Positions 44,101 to 54,791 are shown, numbered from the stretch's first letter. The stretch: 64,000 bases of DNA from Corythucha ciliata (GCA_038030265.1 CM075943.1:27962001-28026000); one strand, 5' to 3'. Numbers and translations are program-made. The notes: generated by a model not told the origin, from the letters alone.

Positions 44101-44259
44101 TAACGCACCTCAACGAGGGAAGACAGACAACGTAGGCTCCTATACGGCTACAGTTTCATGCATGCATTACCTACTAACCCTCGTAGTCTAAGCGATCACA
44201 CTAACAATATCAATTAATAAATCTAATATAAATCTTATATCTAATCTAATATAAAATTA

Positions 44260-45020
44260 CCCTGGAATGGAAACGCGGAGTATATTTTACTCCGTTTATT
44301 TCCGTTTTTATATTTTTTTATTTTAGTGTTGGAGTGGGAGGTTTTCCCCTTCAGCTATGCTATCTTTCAAGTGCTCTTTTGGGGAGGGAACAACCGCCAT
44401 CTTCGCGAGACAAAGGGCATACAAGCAACTTGTAATTTAAAAAAAAAATGACACGTAAAAAATACGCCGTTTACAATAAGATGGGTGCGACGGCGTAAAT
44501 TTTACTCCGCGATTCCATTATACGCCTCTAAGGTATTAGTAAGTCATGGGCTATTTGATGAAGTAGAAGCACATTTTAGCTCTGAAATTTATGGTTTCAC
44601 CTCATAAGTGAACATTTGGCTGTAATCGTGTACTTTGTGTCCATTTAACTATTCCTGCATTTGCTTCCCTGCACGAGTGGAGAATGGCAAGTTTTGACCC
44701 ATATATGGTCAAGTATGGGTGTGGCCAAAAGCACTGTAATTTCGACCTCTTGAAAATGTCTGTTTTTCATCGCTTACATTGTTTACGGGTCGATTTTGTT
44801 CTACTAAAATTAAATGCCAAAATTCTTGGATTACCCCACCCGAACGTCAAAGACGTTTTTTTTGCAAAACTGAACTTGAGCGTTAAGTAATAACGCAAAC
44901 AACCTAAAATTTTGCAAAAATCTGATAGAAAATCGTTCAACATGAGGACTCCTCATCGGCGTAAAATTTACGCCGAGCGTTTCCATTAAGGGCCACCGAC
45001 TGAGCGTTTCCATTCCAGGG
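44260..45020. mobile_element. piggyBac-like non-autonomous element
   Basis: The ends CCCTGGAATGGAAACGC and GCGTTTCCATTCCAGGG are inverted copies; the right flank is TTAA and the left flank is ATTA. CCC ends at a TTAA site fit piggyBac; a TTA duplication would instead allow PIF/Harbinger. Subterminal palindromes (GGCGTAAATTTTAC…, GGCGTAAAATTTACGCC) occur inside both ends. No transposase is seen. Confidence 0.65.
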
Positions 45021-46540
45021 TTAAGAAGGAACAATTCATCCGTAAATTCTAGTTTTCCCTGACCTCCATCGTCAATTCTAGACTTACCTAGTAAATACTA
45101 GTTTTAGATAAGGGGCTTTGGTACGTAAAACTAGTTATGACTAGGTAATTCGGGTTTTGACGGTAACATATACACATTGAAACTACATAGAATTTCCTAC
45201 AAGCCGTGATCCAAACGGATTTTTTCGGACCATCCGTTTTTGAAATATAGCCCTTCAGAAAATGACCATTTTTCTATAGAATTGAAAAGTTATGGAGTTC
45301 AGAGTAGGGATGTCAGCCGTAGGTGGAGAGCCAGTTAACCAATGAAATGCCGTCAACAACGCTCGCAGATATCCTAATACATGCTGGTTTCGCGATGAAG
45401 TGCAAAAAACCACAAAAAGTTCAAAAATGTTGTCTATAGTTTAAACGTGATCCCGAAGTTTTTCGAGGTCAACAATTTGTACACATCATACGTACACCAC
45501 ACGCGGATAAAGTTTTGCGTATTTACTTACTTTTCCCAGTCCACACCACAGATGAGAAGGACAGGGCTTCCTCTTCCTCTCTATCACCGCACCACGACCA
45601 GAAGGCCGCGCACAAGCACTCTGAGGTCCTTTATGCATTTCATCGAAACACTTACTCGAGTAAAACTTAACCCACATATTATTTCAATCCTAAATCCCCC
45701 TCTGAGTTCGAAAATATTCATTTCTGACTCAATCCCGGACCCCCCCCCCCCTGAGTAAAAAGAGAGTATCTTTCGTGATGGGGGGGATAACCAATTTTCT
45801 GAAGCGCTGTATCTAATGAACAGATGGTCCGAAATATTCCGTTCGGATCACAACTTGTAGGAAATATTGTGTAGTCTCAATGTGTACGTAGTGGGTTTTC
45901 ATGTCAGTCGCTCTCGTAAGAATTTATGAATGAAAGTGTGAAAAAATTACTACAATTTTGCTGTTTTTCGCCGATATCTCAAAACACAACACGAAATTTT
46001 GTTGGATAACTTCAGATTCGGATTCAGCACCCCAAAAAATACAAAAATCAAAAGTGGTAACCCGAGGTTTCCATTTTTTTCCAAGTCCAACTACCATTTG
46101 ACTGTGTTAATCGTTTATGTTTTAAATAAAACTCGGTCGAGTTTGAAGATCACTCTGTTTGGGAATAGGGCCGGGTGGGGGAGCCGGATTTTGATGGGAG
46201 GGGAGGGTCCACCCTGGTCAGTGTCGAACGTAGGAACCTCTCCCACCCGTCGTGAAGTGAGGGGAGGTCAGAGTGACCGCTAATGAATAATAGCGTTTTC
46301 CATTAGCACAAAAAGTAGAGCTGGGGCTGCTCCGGGTCTGATCTGATATGAGTTTGAAGATTCCATTTGCCAATCGATCCTCAGCAGAGCGACTTTTTAT
46401 TCGTTCCATTTATCCCTACGCTCCTCCATGGATCAGAGCTAGAGCAACTTCAACTGCTCCGTCAAAATAGACGGAGCGGTAAACCTCTCTTGGAAGGTTC
46501 ATTGTGATAAGCATAGTTTTTTTTGATTTGAGTTCGTATT

Positions 46541-46777
46541 TTGATTTCCTTCGCGGATGAAGCCAACGATTTGTTGAACGAAAGCGGTTTAACAATCATT
46601 CAAGTTCTGTTATTCGTAGGTACCATTATCGTCGATTACTCAACAGATCCAGAGAAGTGGTCAGATGAAGCCACTAGGCTCATTTTGAAATGTATGGATA
46701 ACTCTAGTCTAGAGTCAAGCTCGTCCGACGAAAAATATGAAAATAAGAAGACTACGTGGGCTATTATTGCAGCATAA
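46541..46777 (+). pseudogene. Possible Myb/SANT-like domain fragment of a transposon gene
   Basis: The open stretch contains DPEKWSDEATRLILKCMD and, after a serine/glutamate-rich spacer, KKTTWAIIAA, resembling the first and second helices of MADF/Myb-SANT-like domains (W-[ST]-DEATRLL...K..W..IA). It stops there, and the following sequence carries on in other frames. Upstream coding context is not found. Confidence 0.35.
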
Positions 46778-47406
46778 ATCAATAAGGAGAAGACGGAATA
46801 ACAAAAACCTAGTACCAGTGTTCCAATCGTTACAAAACGGTTCATCCGGATTCTCTACATTAATGAAGTTATTCATCTTTATGTATTACATATTTTCCCC
46901 AAAGCCCATTCCTTCATTTTTCCTGTCGCCACAAAGCGTGTTTGCTGGCCGAGAATTTGTAAATTCGCAACTTGTTGTTCTTAGATGTCAATTATGTTCC
47001 TGGAAGAACATTATTAATAGAATTGGGCATTGAACTCACGAAACGATGCACCCGATTTGTTCACAGTCATGCTAATAAGTACATTCTCGCTAACCACAAG
47101 CACTCCACACAAAAATATACAAGTGCTCAGCTCATGCACGTAAATAAATATGTACCTACTTCCATTCAATACAAACACAAAAACTACAAAACAGTCATGA
47201 TGAGGAAGGATGTTATTAAAGAGCGCTCTCTTCCACTTGTTAAAAGTCGTTCCATTTCAACCCACTCTTTGCCAGATTTTGGTTCGATCCGAGCGGGCTT
47301 GTGACGTCACAAGAGCGGCCCCAGAGCACTTTTGAAATGCCAAAAGGAAAACGCTATAAGAAGCGCTGACCTGCACTTTAGGCAGGGGGGTGCGTCCACC
47401 GATGAT

Positions 47407-48108
47407 CAGGGCTGCAAGGCTGCGGTGATCAGGGTGGGGATTTTTCCCCAATGTGGGGATTTTGGTACACCTTTGGGGAAATGGGGAATCCGTCGTTGAA
47501 GTGGGGATTTTATACAAGTATACTATAAAGAGTAATGAGGCAGTTTCGCATTTATATATATATATATATATAGAAAAGAGAGGTTGCTGGGAGTATCAAT
47601 CCTTCCACGTAAATAAATAAAATATTGGAACCCTTCGGAAATATATTTTTTTAATTAACAAAATTGGCATATTTGAAATCCCACCAAATCGAACGTTTTC
47701 CACAACGCAATTTTCGCTGCCTTCTCGGTCGCTCGCACGGTCATTTTCTTGCCTCTAAATTTCTCATAATCTTATATATCCCAAACGAATGGATATTCGT
47801 TTATCATTCGAGAGCAAACATGCTAGCTGGCGTTATTTAAATGACGGGAGAGTTCCTAAATTCAGCAGATGAGTTAAAATGTCGACCGTGCGTGTTTCAT
47901 AGCTTGAAATTTCTGTCCCTGTTGCCTAGTTTATTCGTAAAATAAAATTTGTTTGTTTGTTTTTTCGAGATTTGACTTTTGAGCCTTCACTCTTGACTCT
48001 TGCATGGATTGGCGAGAGGATTTGGCGGGAGGGGAGCTGAGTGGGGAAATTAGTCGCTCAGTGGGGAAAAAAGTGGGGACAACCTCTTCAGAGGACCTGG
48101 CAGAACTG
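47407..48108. mobile_element. Non-autonomous hAT-like element, copy 2
   Basis: A 702-bp reverse-complement relative of 26427-27153: ends CAGGGCTGC and GGCAGAACTG, with shared internal text such as CACCTTTGGGGAAATGGGGA and CATGCTAGCTGGCG. The 8-bp flanks are CCGATGAT (47399-47406) and CCGGTGAT (48109-48116), seven of eight matching, so it is older than copy 1. A (TA)n run lies at about 47555-47572. Confidence 0.82.
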
Positions 48109-48124
48109 CCGGTGATGTCCGGAC

Positions 48125-49446
48125 TAGAGAACCTTTAAACCAGGTATGCTTGGCCGCCATATTGTGCTCTTCTGTCAAGAAAAGATAGTGTGTACTGTTC
48201 ACGTTTAATGGTATTGTTTAGCTAGTAAACTAGCACTTTATTGTATATTAATTTGGAATTAGTTCTTCTGATCGTCTGAGAGGCCACAGTTAGGCATTAT
48301 TTCACCAAATGATATTAATTTAGGTAAAGAATAAGCGCGTGTAAAGTGATTTTTCGTCTATCTCGTTTAAGACCAGTGTTCGTGTTCGGTGTTCCTGAGT
48401 GCTCCCAGAGGCCTTTTCATCATTTTAAAATTCCTAAAACCGCTTATAATTTGAAGAATCATTTCTTTTTTTGAACGTTCTTGGCGGGTTTAAAATTAAA
48501 GTCCTCGATTTATTTCTAACAATCCGCCAGTTTGTCATTTAAAGTTTCCACACTTTGGAATTGCAATTCTTTTAATGAACGTATTCGACCACGTAACTTG
48601 GATGCCTGCTTTTTTTTTTTAGATAATGGATGGCTGCTGCCCCGTTAATTGTTCAAATAGCGTAAAAAGGGATTTTGAATGTTTCGATTTCCCCTAGAGA
48701 ATGAAAGAAAACAGCGCTGCAAAATTGCAGGCAGGATAAATGGGCCCCAGTCCCAACTATTCATTCAGTTCTTTGTGAGGTAAACATAATTTCTAGTGTT
48801 CTAGTGTACTGAAAACAAAATGTTTCTATCGGGGAATCGTTCTCTGTGTTTGTCTTCACACGAGAATAACTTCCAGAAACGACGAGCTCTCCACAATGCC
48901 AACCCCACCAAAAAAATAAAAAACCTATCACTACAATTTTCCACCAGTCTTCACCATCAACATACCATTTAATTTAGAATGAACGAGTGGAAAACCATAT
49001 CACTGGGAACACTGAAATCTTACAATTTTCAATTTGCGAGAGCAATGCCTGATGAACGAAATCACAAGGAAAAGGGCCTTCAGTCTGGGCTACAATAACA
49101 TCGTTATCGTCGTTAATATTCACAGGGCGTAGTAACCCACGTTAATTTTCGCCTTAGAATTATTTGAGGAATCAAATTCAGATGGTTGGTGCAAGAAGCT
49201 TTTTCAGAGTCAATCACAAATCGTGACTAGAAAAAACGATTATGCAACGTAAAAAGAAGCTCAGCGACATCACCGATCAATAAATTGCAATTAATATGTG
49301 AATATAGGAAGCATAAAACCAACATAAAACAATAAAATCTTGAAAGAAAGAAATAAAAAGCTTCTCCATTCTATTATCTGATATAGCATAACTTAGTCAT
49401 TAGAGCTCAATATGGCGGGCAAGCATACTCGGGTTATAGTGCCTTA
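48125..49446. mobile_element. P-element-like DNA transposon remnant with GTCCGGAC target duplication
   Basis: The inner parts of the ends, GTATGCTTGGCCGCCATATTG and CAATATGGCGGGCAAGCATAC, are inverted copies, and the element is flanked by the exact 8-bp duplication GTCCGGAC (48117-48124 and 49447-49454). GTCCGGAC is the core of the known P-element target preference. It contains THAP-domain coding remnants (about 48380-48790). The rest of a P transposase (GTPase insertion, catalytic part) is not found, so it is internally deleted. Confidence 0.8.
48626..48790 (+). pseudogene. THAP zinc-finger domain remnant
   Basis: MDGCCPVNCSNSVKRDFECF followed by DFP matches the first third of a THAP domain (C-x2-4-C...FP). 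A TAG then interrupts; the next frame reads NERKQRCKIAGRINGPQSQ, recalling the usual R..RW..A. It is preceded by a T-rich acceptor. A less certain C-x-PECSQRPFHHFKIPK stretch lies at about 48390-48445. THAP domains are the DNA-binding N-terminus of P transposases, which fits the enclosing element. Confidence 0.6.
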
Positions 49447-49471
49447 GTCCGGACTAGCGTCTAGAGACCGA

Positions 49472-49853
49472 TACCACCTCGAGAAGCGATGACGTGAACG
49501 TCCAAGACACAGGAGTTGGTTGGATTAAAGAAAACGTCTCGTTCACAGTGTTTATTTTTCCGAACCGGTTTTCAACTATTAATAGTCATCTTCAGGGATG
49601 GTTCTTTAAAGGGAAGCCCTTGTCGTTAGTAAAATATATGTATTTCCACACAGTGGTTGTCATTAACTCTTAGTTAACTCTTCATTAACTCTTAGTTAAT
49701 GACAACCACTGTGTGGAAATACATATATTTTACTAACGACAAGGGCTTCCCTTTAAAGAACCATCCCTGAAGATGACTATTAATAGTTGAAAACCGGTTC
49801 GGAAAAATAAACACTGTGAACGAGACGTTTTCTTTAATCCAACCAACTCCTGT
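49472..49853. mobile_element. Foldback element of two inverted Penelope-type termini, 13-bp target duplication
   Basis: After a 35-nt leader, arms of about 150 nt beginning GACACAGGAGTTGG and ending CCAACTCCTGTGTC mirror one another almost perfectly, each containing CTGAAGATGACTATTAATAG and TTGAAAACCGGTTCGG. The loop is a tandem TTAACTCTTAG. A perfect 13-bp duplication GTCTAGAGACCGA flanks it (49459-49471 and 49854-49866). Confidence 0.82.
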
Positions 49854-50020
49854 GTCTAGAGACCGAGGTCGTGTAGATGCTCAGCTCTCTCTAGCGTCCT
49901 CTGTGGGAACTCAATTTGAAACGATTGATAACTGCCGTGCCGGTGTAAACAAAGAAGTTTACCGGTAGTATACGTTATTCAAGCGTGTTTTAAATACTCC
50001 GTTAGTCCGTTTTGCTATTA

Positions 50021-50370
50021 CAGTCGACTCTCGATATAACGATTCTCAAGGGACGGTGAGAATTACTCGTAATATCGAGTTTTCGCTATAAAAAGAGATC
50101 GTTGTATCAAAAAAAAAACCTGAAAAAATTCGTTCTAACAAGAGTGATCGACTAGAGAGGAGTTTAGGAAGGCAAAAAGAAGCATCGTCAGCGGAACATA
50201 GTTATTTCGAGTGGAAGGGACCTCGCTATAGCAAGTCGAACGGGGGCCTTACCTCGTTGTACAGCGTGTTCAGGTCACAGCAAGGAAAGAAAAGTCTCGT
50301 AGTATCGAGTGTCAAAAAATGCATAGTTTTTTCTCGTTGTATCAAGAGACGCTATAACAAGAGTCGACTG
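50021..50370. mobile_element. Tigger/pogo-like MITE with TA target duplication
   Basis: The 350-bp element begins CAGTCGACTCTCGATATAAC and ends GCTATAACAAGAGTCGACTG (inverted), with TA on each side (50019-50020, 50371-50372). These ends are typical of Tc1/mariner Tigger-type elements. It lies 26 bp upstream of the ATG of the MULE gene. Confidence 0.88.
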
Positions 50371-50396
50371 TAATATAGGTGATCGTGAATCCCAGT

Positions 50397-51354
50397 ATGT
50401 TTAAGTGTAGTGAGTGCCACCTAGAATTCATCTCCACCCAAGCTCGTGCAGCGCATGTAAAATGGAAACATTTGTCCCCAGGGACACACAAATGTGATCG
50501 GTGCCTCAAGACTTTTAGGGATTCAGTTGCATTAAAAAGACACGAAAACTCACATGAACAAGGGAAATTGCCCGGTACTGTCATTTCCTGTCCCATGTGT
50601 AGTTTCAATGGTGACAGAAAAAAATGCCTCAGTCACTTCTCAGAAGATCACCACATTCGATTGGAGGAGGAATATCTTCAATTTACTTCCCAGGAACAGT
50701 TTCATTCTTGGATGGAACAAGTGGAAAAAGACACATGTTCCCGTTACATCACGCATCATGGGAAAGAAACAAAGCGTGATGGTACAATTGTGAAGATATT
50801 TTACTGTCACCGGGACGGTATTTACAGGCCAAAAGGTGAAGGAAAACGCGCTGTGAAGATAGCAGGGTCCAACAAAATAAATTCATGGTGCCCTTCGAAA
50901 ATTAGAGTCAAAATATGTGAGGAAAATTCAAATTCAAAGGTACCTAGTATGCTTATGATGCTTATAATATGAACAAGTTAAGTACCCATTAATAATTCCT
51001 GCTATTCAAAGGTACATGTAAATTATACGAAAACACACGTCGGTCACTCGAACGAACCAGGGTGTCTTTCGCTTTCAAAAAGCGAAAGACTACAAATTGC
51101 AGAAAAAATTGCAATGAAGATACCAATCGACAATATTTTGGACGAATTGAGGAGCAGTGTGGAGGAAAGCAGTTTGAACCGCATTGATTTAACGACTCGG
51201 AAAGATCTGCTCAATATCGTCCAAATGTTCAATCTTGGAGATGATGCGGTTCTTCATCAAGACGACAAAATTAGCGTTGACGACTGGGTGAAAGAAGTAA
51301 ATAAGGAAAGCGCCATTGTGAGGTTTGTGCATATTGTTCGAATTGGTCATTTTT

Positions 51355-51409
<55 letters not shown>

Positions 51410-52755
51410 ATATTATAATTTAAACTCATTAATTTCCTGGAGCAGGCTGTATAAGACCCAGGGGGCCGTCGATGAGAAATTCCCCTATTTGAAAAAAGAG
51501 GACTTCTGTCTCATTATTATGACCAATGCCCAGAGAGAACTCCTCAAGAAATATGGAAATGACGTCGTATGCATAGATGGAACTCACGGAACAAACGGTG
51601 TACCTACTCTACTCATAAATAATCAATATTTACGTTTACTAAAACTTAATTTTAGGTTATGATTTCGAACTGTATACGCTGCTCGTAATGGACGAATTGA
51701 GAGAGGGATTTCCATGTGCTTTTATGATTTCAAACAAGGGCGACAGTGTCATGATGGAGCATTTCTTCAAGATCGTCCAGAAAGCCGTGGACGATGTGGA
51801 GTCATTTCAACCCAAATGGTTGATGTCAGACATGGCGGAATGTTTTTACAATGGCTGGAAAGCCGCATTTCCAGGTACTTCTACGAAACATCTGTTTTGT
51901 AACTGGCACGTGGATCAAGCGTGGAGGAAAAATTTGGGCAAAATCAAAACACCAGGTGCAAATTAGTGTCTACAAAAAACTCAAAATTCATTCAAAACCG
52001 ATCGTTCGACCGACTGGTTTCAATTCATCGTGGCAAACTAACGAAGAAAATTTCTAACGTACGGGAAAGGCATACAACTTCTTTGAGCCTGGCAAATGAT
52101 GGAGTGATTGCTTCGGCAGAAAATCACTGGCAGGTATTTTCTTCTTCAACGACGAAATTATACAGTGTAATCAAGAACGACATTGTCTGCACCTGCAAAG
52201 TCCGTTGCGTAGAATGCAATGCCTGTATGCATAACTATAGCTGCACGTGCATCGATAATTCCATTCGTTTGAATATGTGTAAACACATTCACCTCGTGTG
52301 TCGCACACTAGCCGAGAAAAAGAACGGTGAAACAACTAGTACTGACCACCAGCCGATAAGCAATGAACCATCGTCGTCGATGGAGACATCAGTTTTGCTC
52401 AAAGAACTGTCTCGCCCCAAGAAAACCACCACATTGGAAAATGATAAACAGGATGAATTACGAAAAATGACGGTGATTATTAATGCGATCAGCAGCACGG
52501 AGGAGCTCAAAGCTTTCCGAAGTCAAACAGCGCCACTGGATTGTATTCTTCGGAGCGTGAGAGAGGCAAAAGATGATGAATCGTCACCAGCCTCAAATGA
52601 AAAATAGAGAGCCAGCGAATAAAAAAATTGTCCCGCAGAAACGATTTTTTTCAACAAAAAAAAAGCCAAATAAGAAAAGGCCGCGCTTATCGCTGCCCTC
52701 ACGAGCTGAAGGAGAGAAAATATCGCTTGAAATGATGAATGGCCAGAGTGCTTAG
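50397..52755 (+). pseudogene. MULE transposase-derived gene with C2H2 and SWIM zinc fingers, decayed
   Basis: Exons 50397-50939, 51012-51322, 51446-51597 and 51656 onward join in frame. The N-terminus carries C2H2 fingers (FKCSECHLEF...H..H, HKCDRCLKTF...H..H, CPMCSF...H...H). The MULE domain shows the first catalytic D in CIDGTHG, the second in SDMAECFYNGW, and CNWHVDQAW. Just after it the frame stops at 51964, and about 100 residues of the expected middle are missing. From 51921 another frame gives RLVSIHRGKL and the SWIM motif CTC-x10-CKH, to a stop at 52605. A further shift restores KKIVPQKRFFSTKK and a basic tail to 52755. So it has at least two frame breaks and a deletion. The intron at 51323-51445 holds an (ATT)n run. 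Confidence 0.8.
51357..51411. repeat. (ATT)n microsatellite in a MULE-gene intron
   Basis: About 18 ATT units lie between a donor at 51323 and an acceptor at 51445. Several mobile-element tails here are also ATT/AAT, so it may be the tail of a lost insertion. Confidence 0.8.
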
Positions 52756-52860
52756 AGTGTAAAAATGTGTATAATTACCACTTATATTTTCCTTTGAATT
52801 GACTATTTTTATCTTAAAATTACCAGCAGGTGAAATTTGAGCAAGTCATTTGAAGATCAG

Positions 52861-53044
52861 CAGCCCTATTCTGTAACTCTTAACGCGTGGGTTAGCGAAA
52901 TGAACAAGGTGAATAATTGAAAATAATCAGCTGAGAAATTTTTCTAACGCACGCGTTAGTAACATTAACAAGGCGAATAATTGAAATAATCAGCTGAGAA
53001 ATTTCGCTAACGCACGCGTTAAGAGTTACAGAATAGGAGGGCTG
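52861..53044. repeat. MITE, CTATTCTGTAACTC family, copy 2
   Basis: CAGCCCTATTCTGTAACTC is mirrored by GAGTTACAGAATAGG-AGGGCTG. It contains a tandem duplication of the internal GGCGAATAATTGAAATAATC segment that copy 1 (38841-38962) lacks. Confidence 0.8.
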
Positions 53045-53559
53045 ATGCCCTGACGATTTGAAAGGTGAAAGCCGCCCCAAACCCCAGTGTTCGGTTGATT
53101 CGACCAATACATCATTGACTCGGTTTGAAATTGCGGGCTTGTGGACAATATACGTACGTAAGCAAGCGAATTTTTTACCGAGTTTTCGGAAGAATTTATT
53201 TCCTTTATTCAGGTGCGTTTACACCGGTGTCCCGCGACATGGAAAACGCTATTAGAAACGACAATAATAAAATTGTCCTCAGGAAACCATTAATTGCCCC
53301 TCTTCCCCACAACATCAGTTCTGTAAAATAACTAATGACAACATAATCGCGTCCCAATAAAAAGTTAATAACTTTTAATTAAATTAATAGAGTCATATGC
53401 ATCATTAACTAACGTAAATGACCTTCTGTAAAGCGGTTGGAACTTCAATGTAGAATCAATGTTCAACTTAAAACTGGCGGCAGTGCGGCAACTAGGAGAA
53501 ACAGAGCGCTAGCAGCCTCTACACGACCTCGGTCTCTAGACGCTAGTGATGCCCGGCCA

Positions 53560-54780
53560 CTACACTTCTGTCGCCACAGACGCATGGGATGTTCCGGGTA
53601 GCTGATCTCTCGGTCGATGATAAACGGGAAAAACTTGCGTATGGTCAAATAAATCTATGAGGAATGTGGGAGGGAAAGCATATGCTTATCGTCGCCTTGC
53701 TGTTTCATGCTGCCACTTAAGTCATGGGAACATCGACACGGGCTTGTCACAGCCATTTTTTGGCTTCTTTATCGTCAACTGGAGCGTGTGCCTCCCTTAC
53801 CAACGTACTTGTGACGTAGGGGACCTTGGCGTCTCGCGGGATAGCCCGAAAACCTTTTTTATCCTACTCGATGTGAAAACGCGTGCTTTCATGACTCGCA
53901 ACTGTCATGAAAATACGATTTTCATGTCTAGGCATGAAAATGTTTGCCAAAATTTGTCACCAAGATGCGCTTCGGATAGCTATTGCATTTTGTTTCCTAT
54001 TCTTGCAGGGGTTTTTCTCATTGCCACGCTCTCCTCACTCTTCCACACCGACCGACGTTACCACTCTCTGAGGCGTTGTCGTTTGTCTAGATGCACTTTT
54101 ATTTTGTATTTTGTCAAGTACAGATGGGCTAACGTTTTCTTTTTATTCCACATTCCAGTTTTAAACTCAATACTAATGTATTAATTTTTCCCCATTCTTG
54201 CGTAGGATAAAAAATCATGTGTACGCCTCGGCAGAAAGGCGTATTCTGGGCCTCGAAAAATGGGCCACTTTTTTTCTCGGCCCGGAAAAGTACGCCTTTC
54301 ATGCCTAGGTGTACAATATACTATTACCCAGTAGCTAGTATTTTTCACCTATGAAACTTACAATTTGTTTAGACCTTGAAAACTGTCTAATTAGTCTCGG
54401 AATAGGGCAAGTTAAACCTCCAAAAACACGGTAATTGACTCAGGCCCGAGAGCTTGATTCTGACTCAACGACTGATTGCATAGTCGGATGATCGCAGTAT
54501 TAATGCTAAAAACGTGTAATTCGCCTGTGGAATCAATCGTTTCTGAAATCTGATCTGATCTCTGAAATGGCGGAGCTTACGAGTTTGGCCCACAAATGTC
54601 ACTGTATGCTGAGAATGACGATTATTCGTTCCCCTTGGACCCTTCATAGTGGGCCCGGGCGCGCGAACTAAGCCACCACCCTCCCCATGGCTAAATATCC
54701 CGCGGCGACCGCCCCTTGTACTTCTTCCTCGAGTTATCAATATGAATAAAGGTCGCGTCAACAATATCCGTTTAGGCGTT
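53560..54780. other. Stretch with no gene seen
   Basis: The 53657-54184 open frame has no recognisable domain. A phrase GCGTCTCGCGGGATAGCCCGAAAACC near 53830 returns near 54925, so repeats are present, but I could not bound them. Confidence 0.35.
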
Positions 54781-54791
54781 GTTAAGGGTCT

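Larger units (their letters stand above)
42923..44167. mobile_element. Penelope-like element, inverted (head-to-head) arrangement
   Basis: Arms 42923-43391 (minus) and 43693-44167 (plus) are near-identical reverse complements that include the C-terminal coding part and the 3' terminal region with CTGAAGATGGCGAGC and GAAACCGGTTCG. Between them, 43398-43692 holds the GIY-YIG part belonging to the right-hand copy only. Inverted partial copies are characteristic of Penelope-like elements. Confidence 0.75.
42443..45167. mobile_element. 2.7-kb TIR element (GTTACCGTCAAAACCCG ends) with 4-bp ATAT target duplication
   Basis: The left end GTTACCGTCAAAACCCG continues with TTGCCTAGTC-AGATCTAGTTTTA; the right end is its reverse complement over about 44 bases with few changes. 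ATAT flanks both sides. The inserted site is confirmed by the uninterrupted sister repeat at 45900, which reads straight through this position. The body is mostly occupied by later insertions (42923-44167 and 44260-45020). No transposase of its own is seen. Confidence 0.75.
42285..46060. repeat. Old repeat present in inverted copies, interrupted by later insertions
   Basis: The left copy (42285-42442, resuming at 45168-45262) reads GGTGCATCCGAATTTGAAC, GGCGAAAAACGGTGAAAT, GACTGACATGAAAAC, then ACACATTGAAACTAC and TTTCCTACAAGCCGTGATCC. The right copy (46060-45785, minus strand) has the same order uninterrupted. A partial copy sits at 14055-14160. The DNA between 45290 and 45780 is unassigned. 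Confidence 0.65.
49447..53550. mobile_element. MULE-type DNA transposon with nested insertions
   Basis: A 30-bp sequence starting ACTAGCGTCTAGAG and ending GGTCGTGTAGA occurs at the left (49453-49471 continuing at 49867-49877 once the foldback insert and one duplicate are removed) and exactly inverted at the right (53518-53547). These look like parts of long terminal inverted repeats around the MULE gene. The outermost ends could not be fixed because the left one has been hit repeatedly. Confidence 0.6.

Noticed and set aside
46972..47304. 110-aa plus-strand ORF
   Set aside because: No domain, no splice partner, lysine/histidine-rich low-complexity end; insufficient support.
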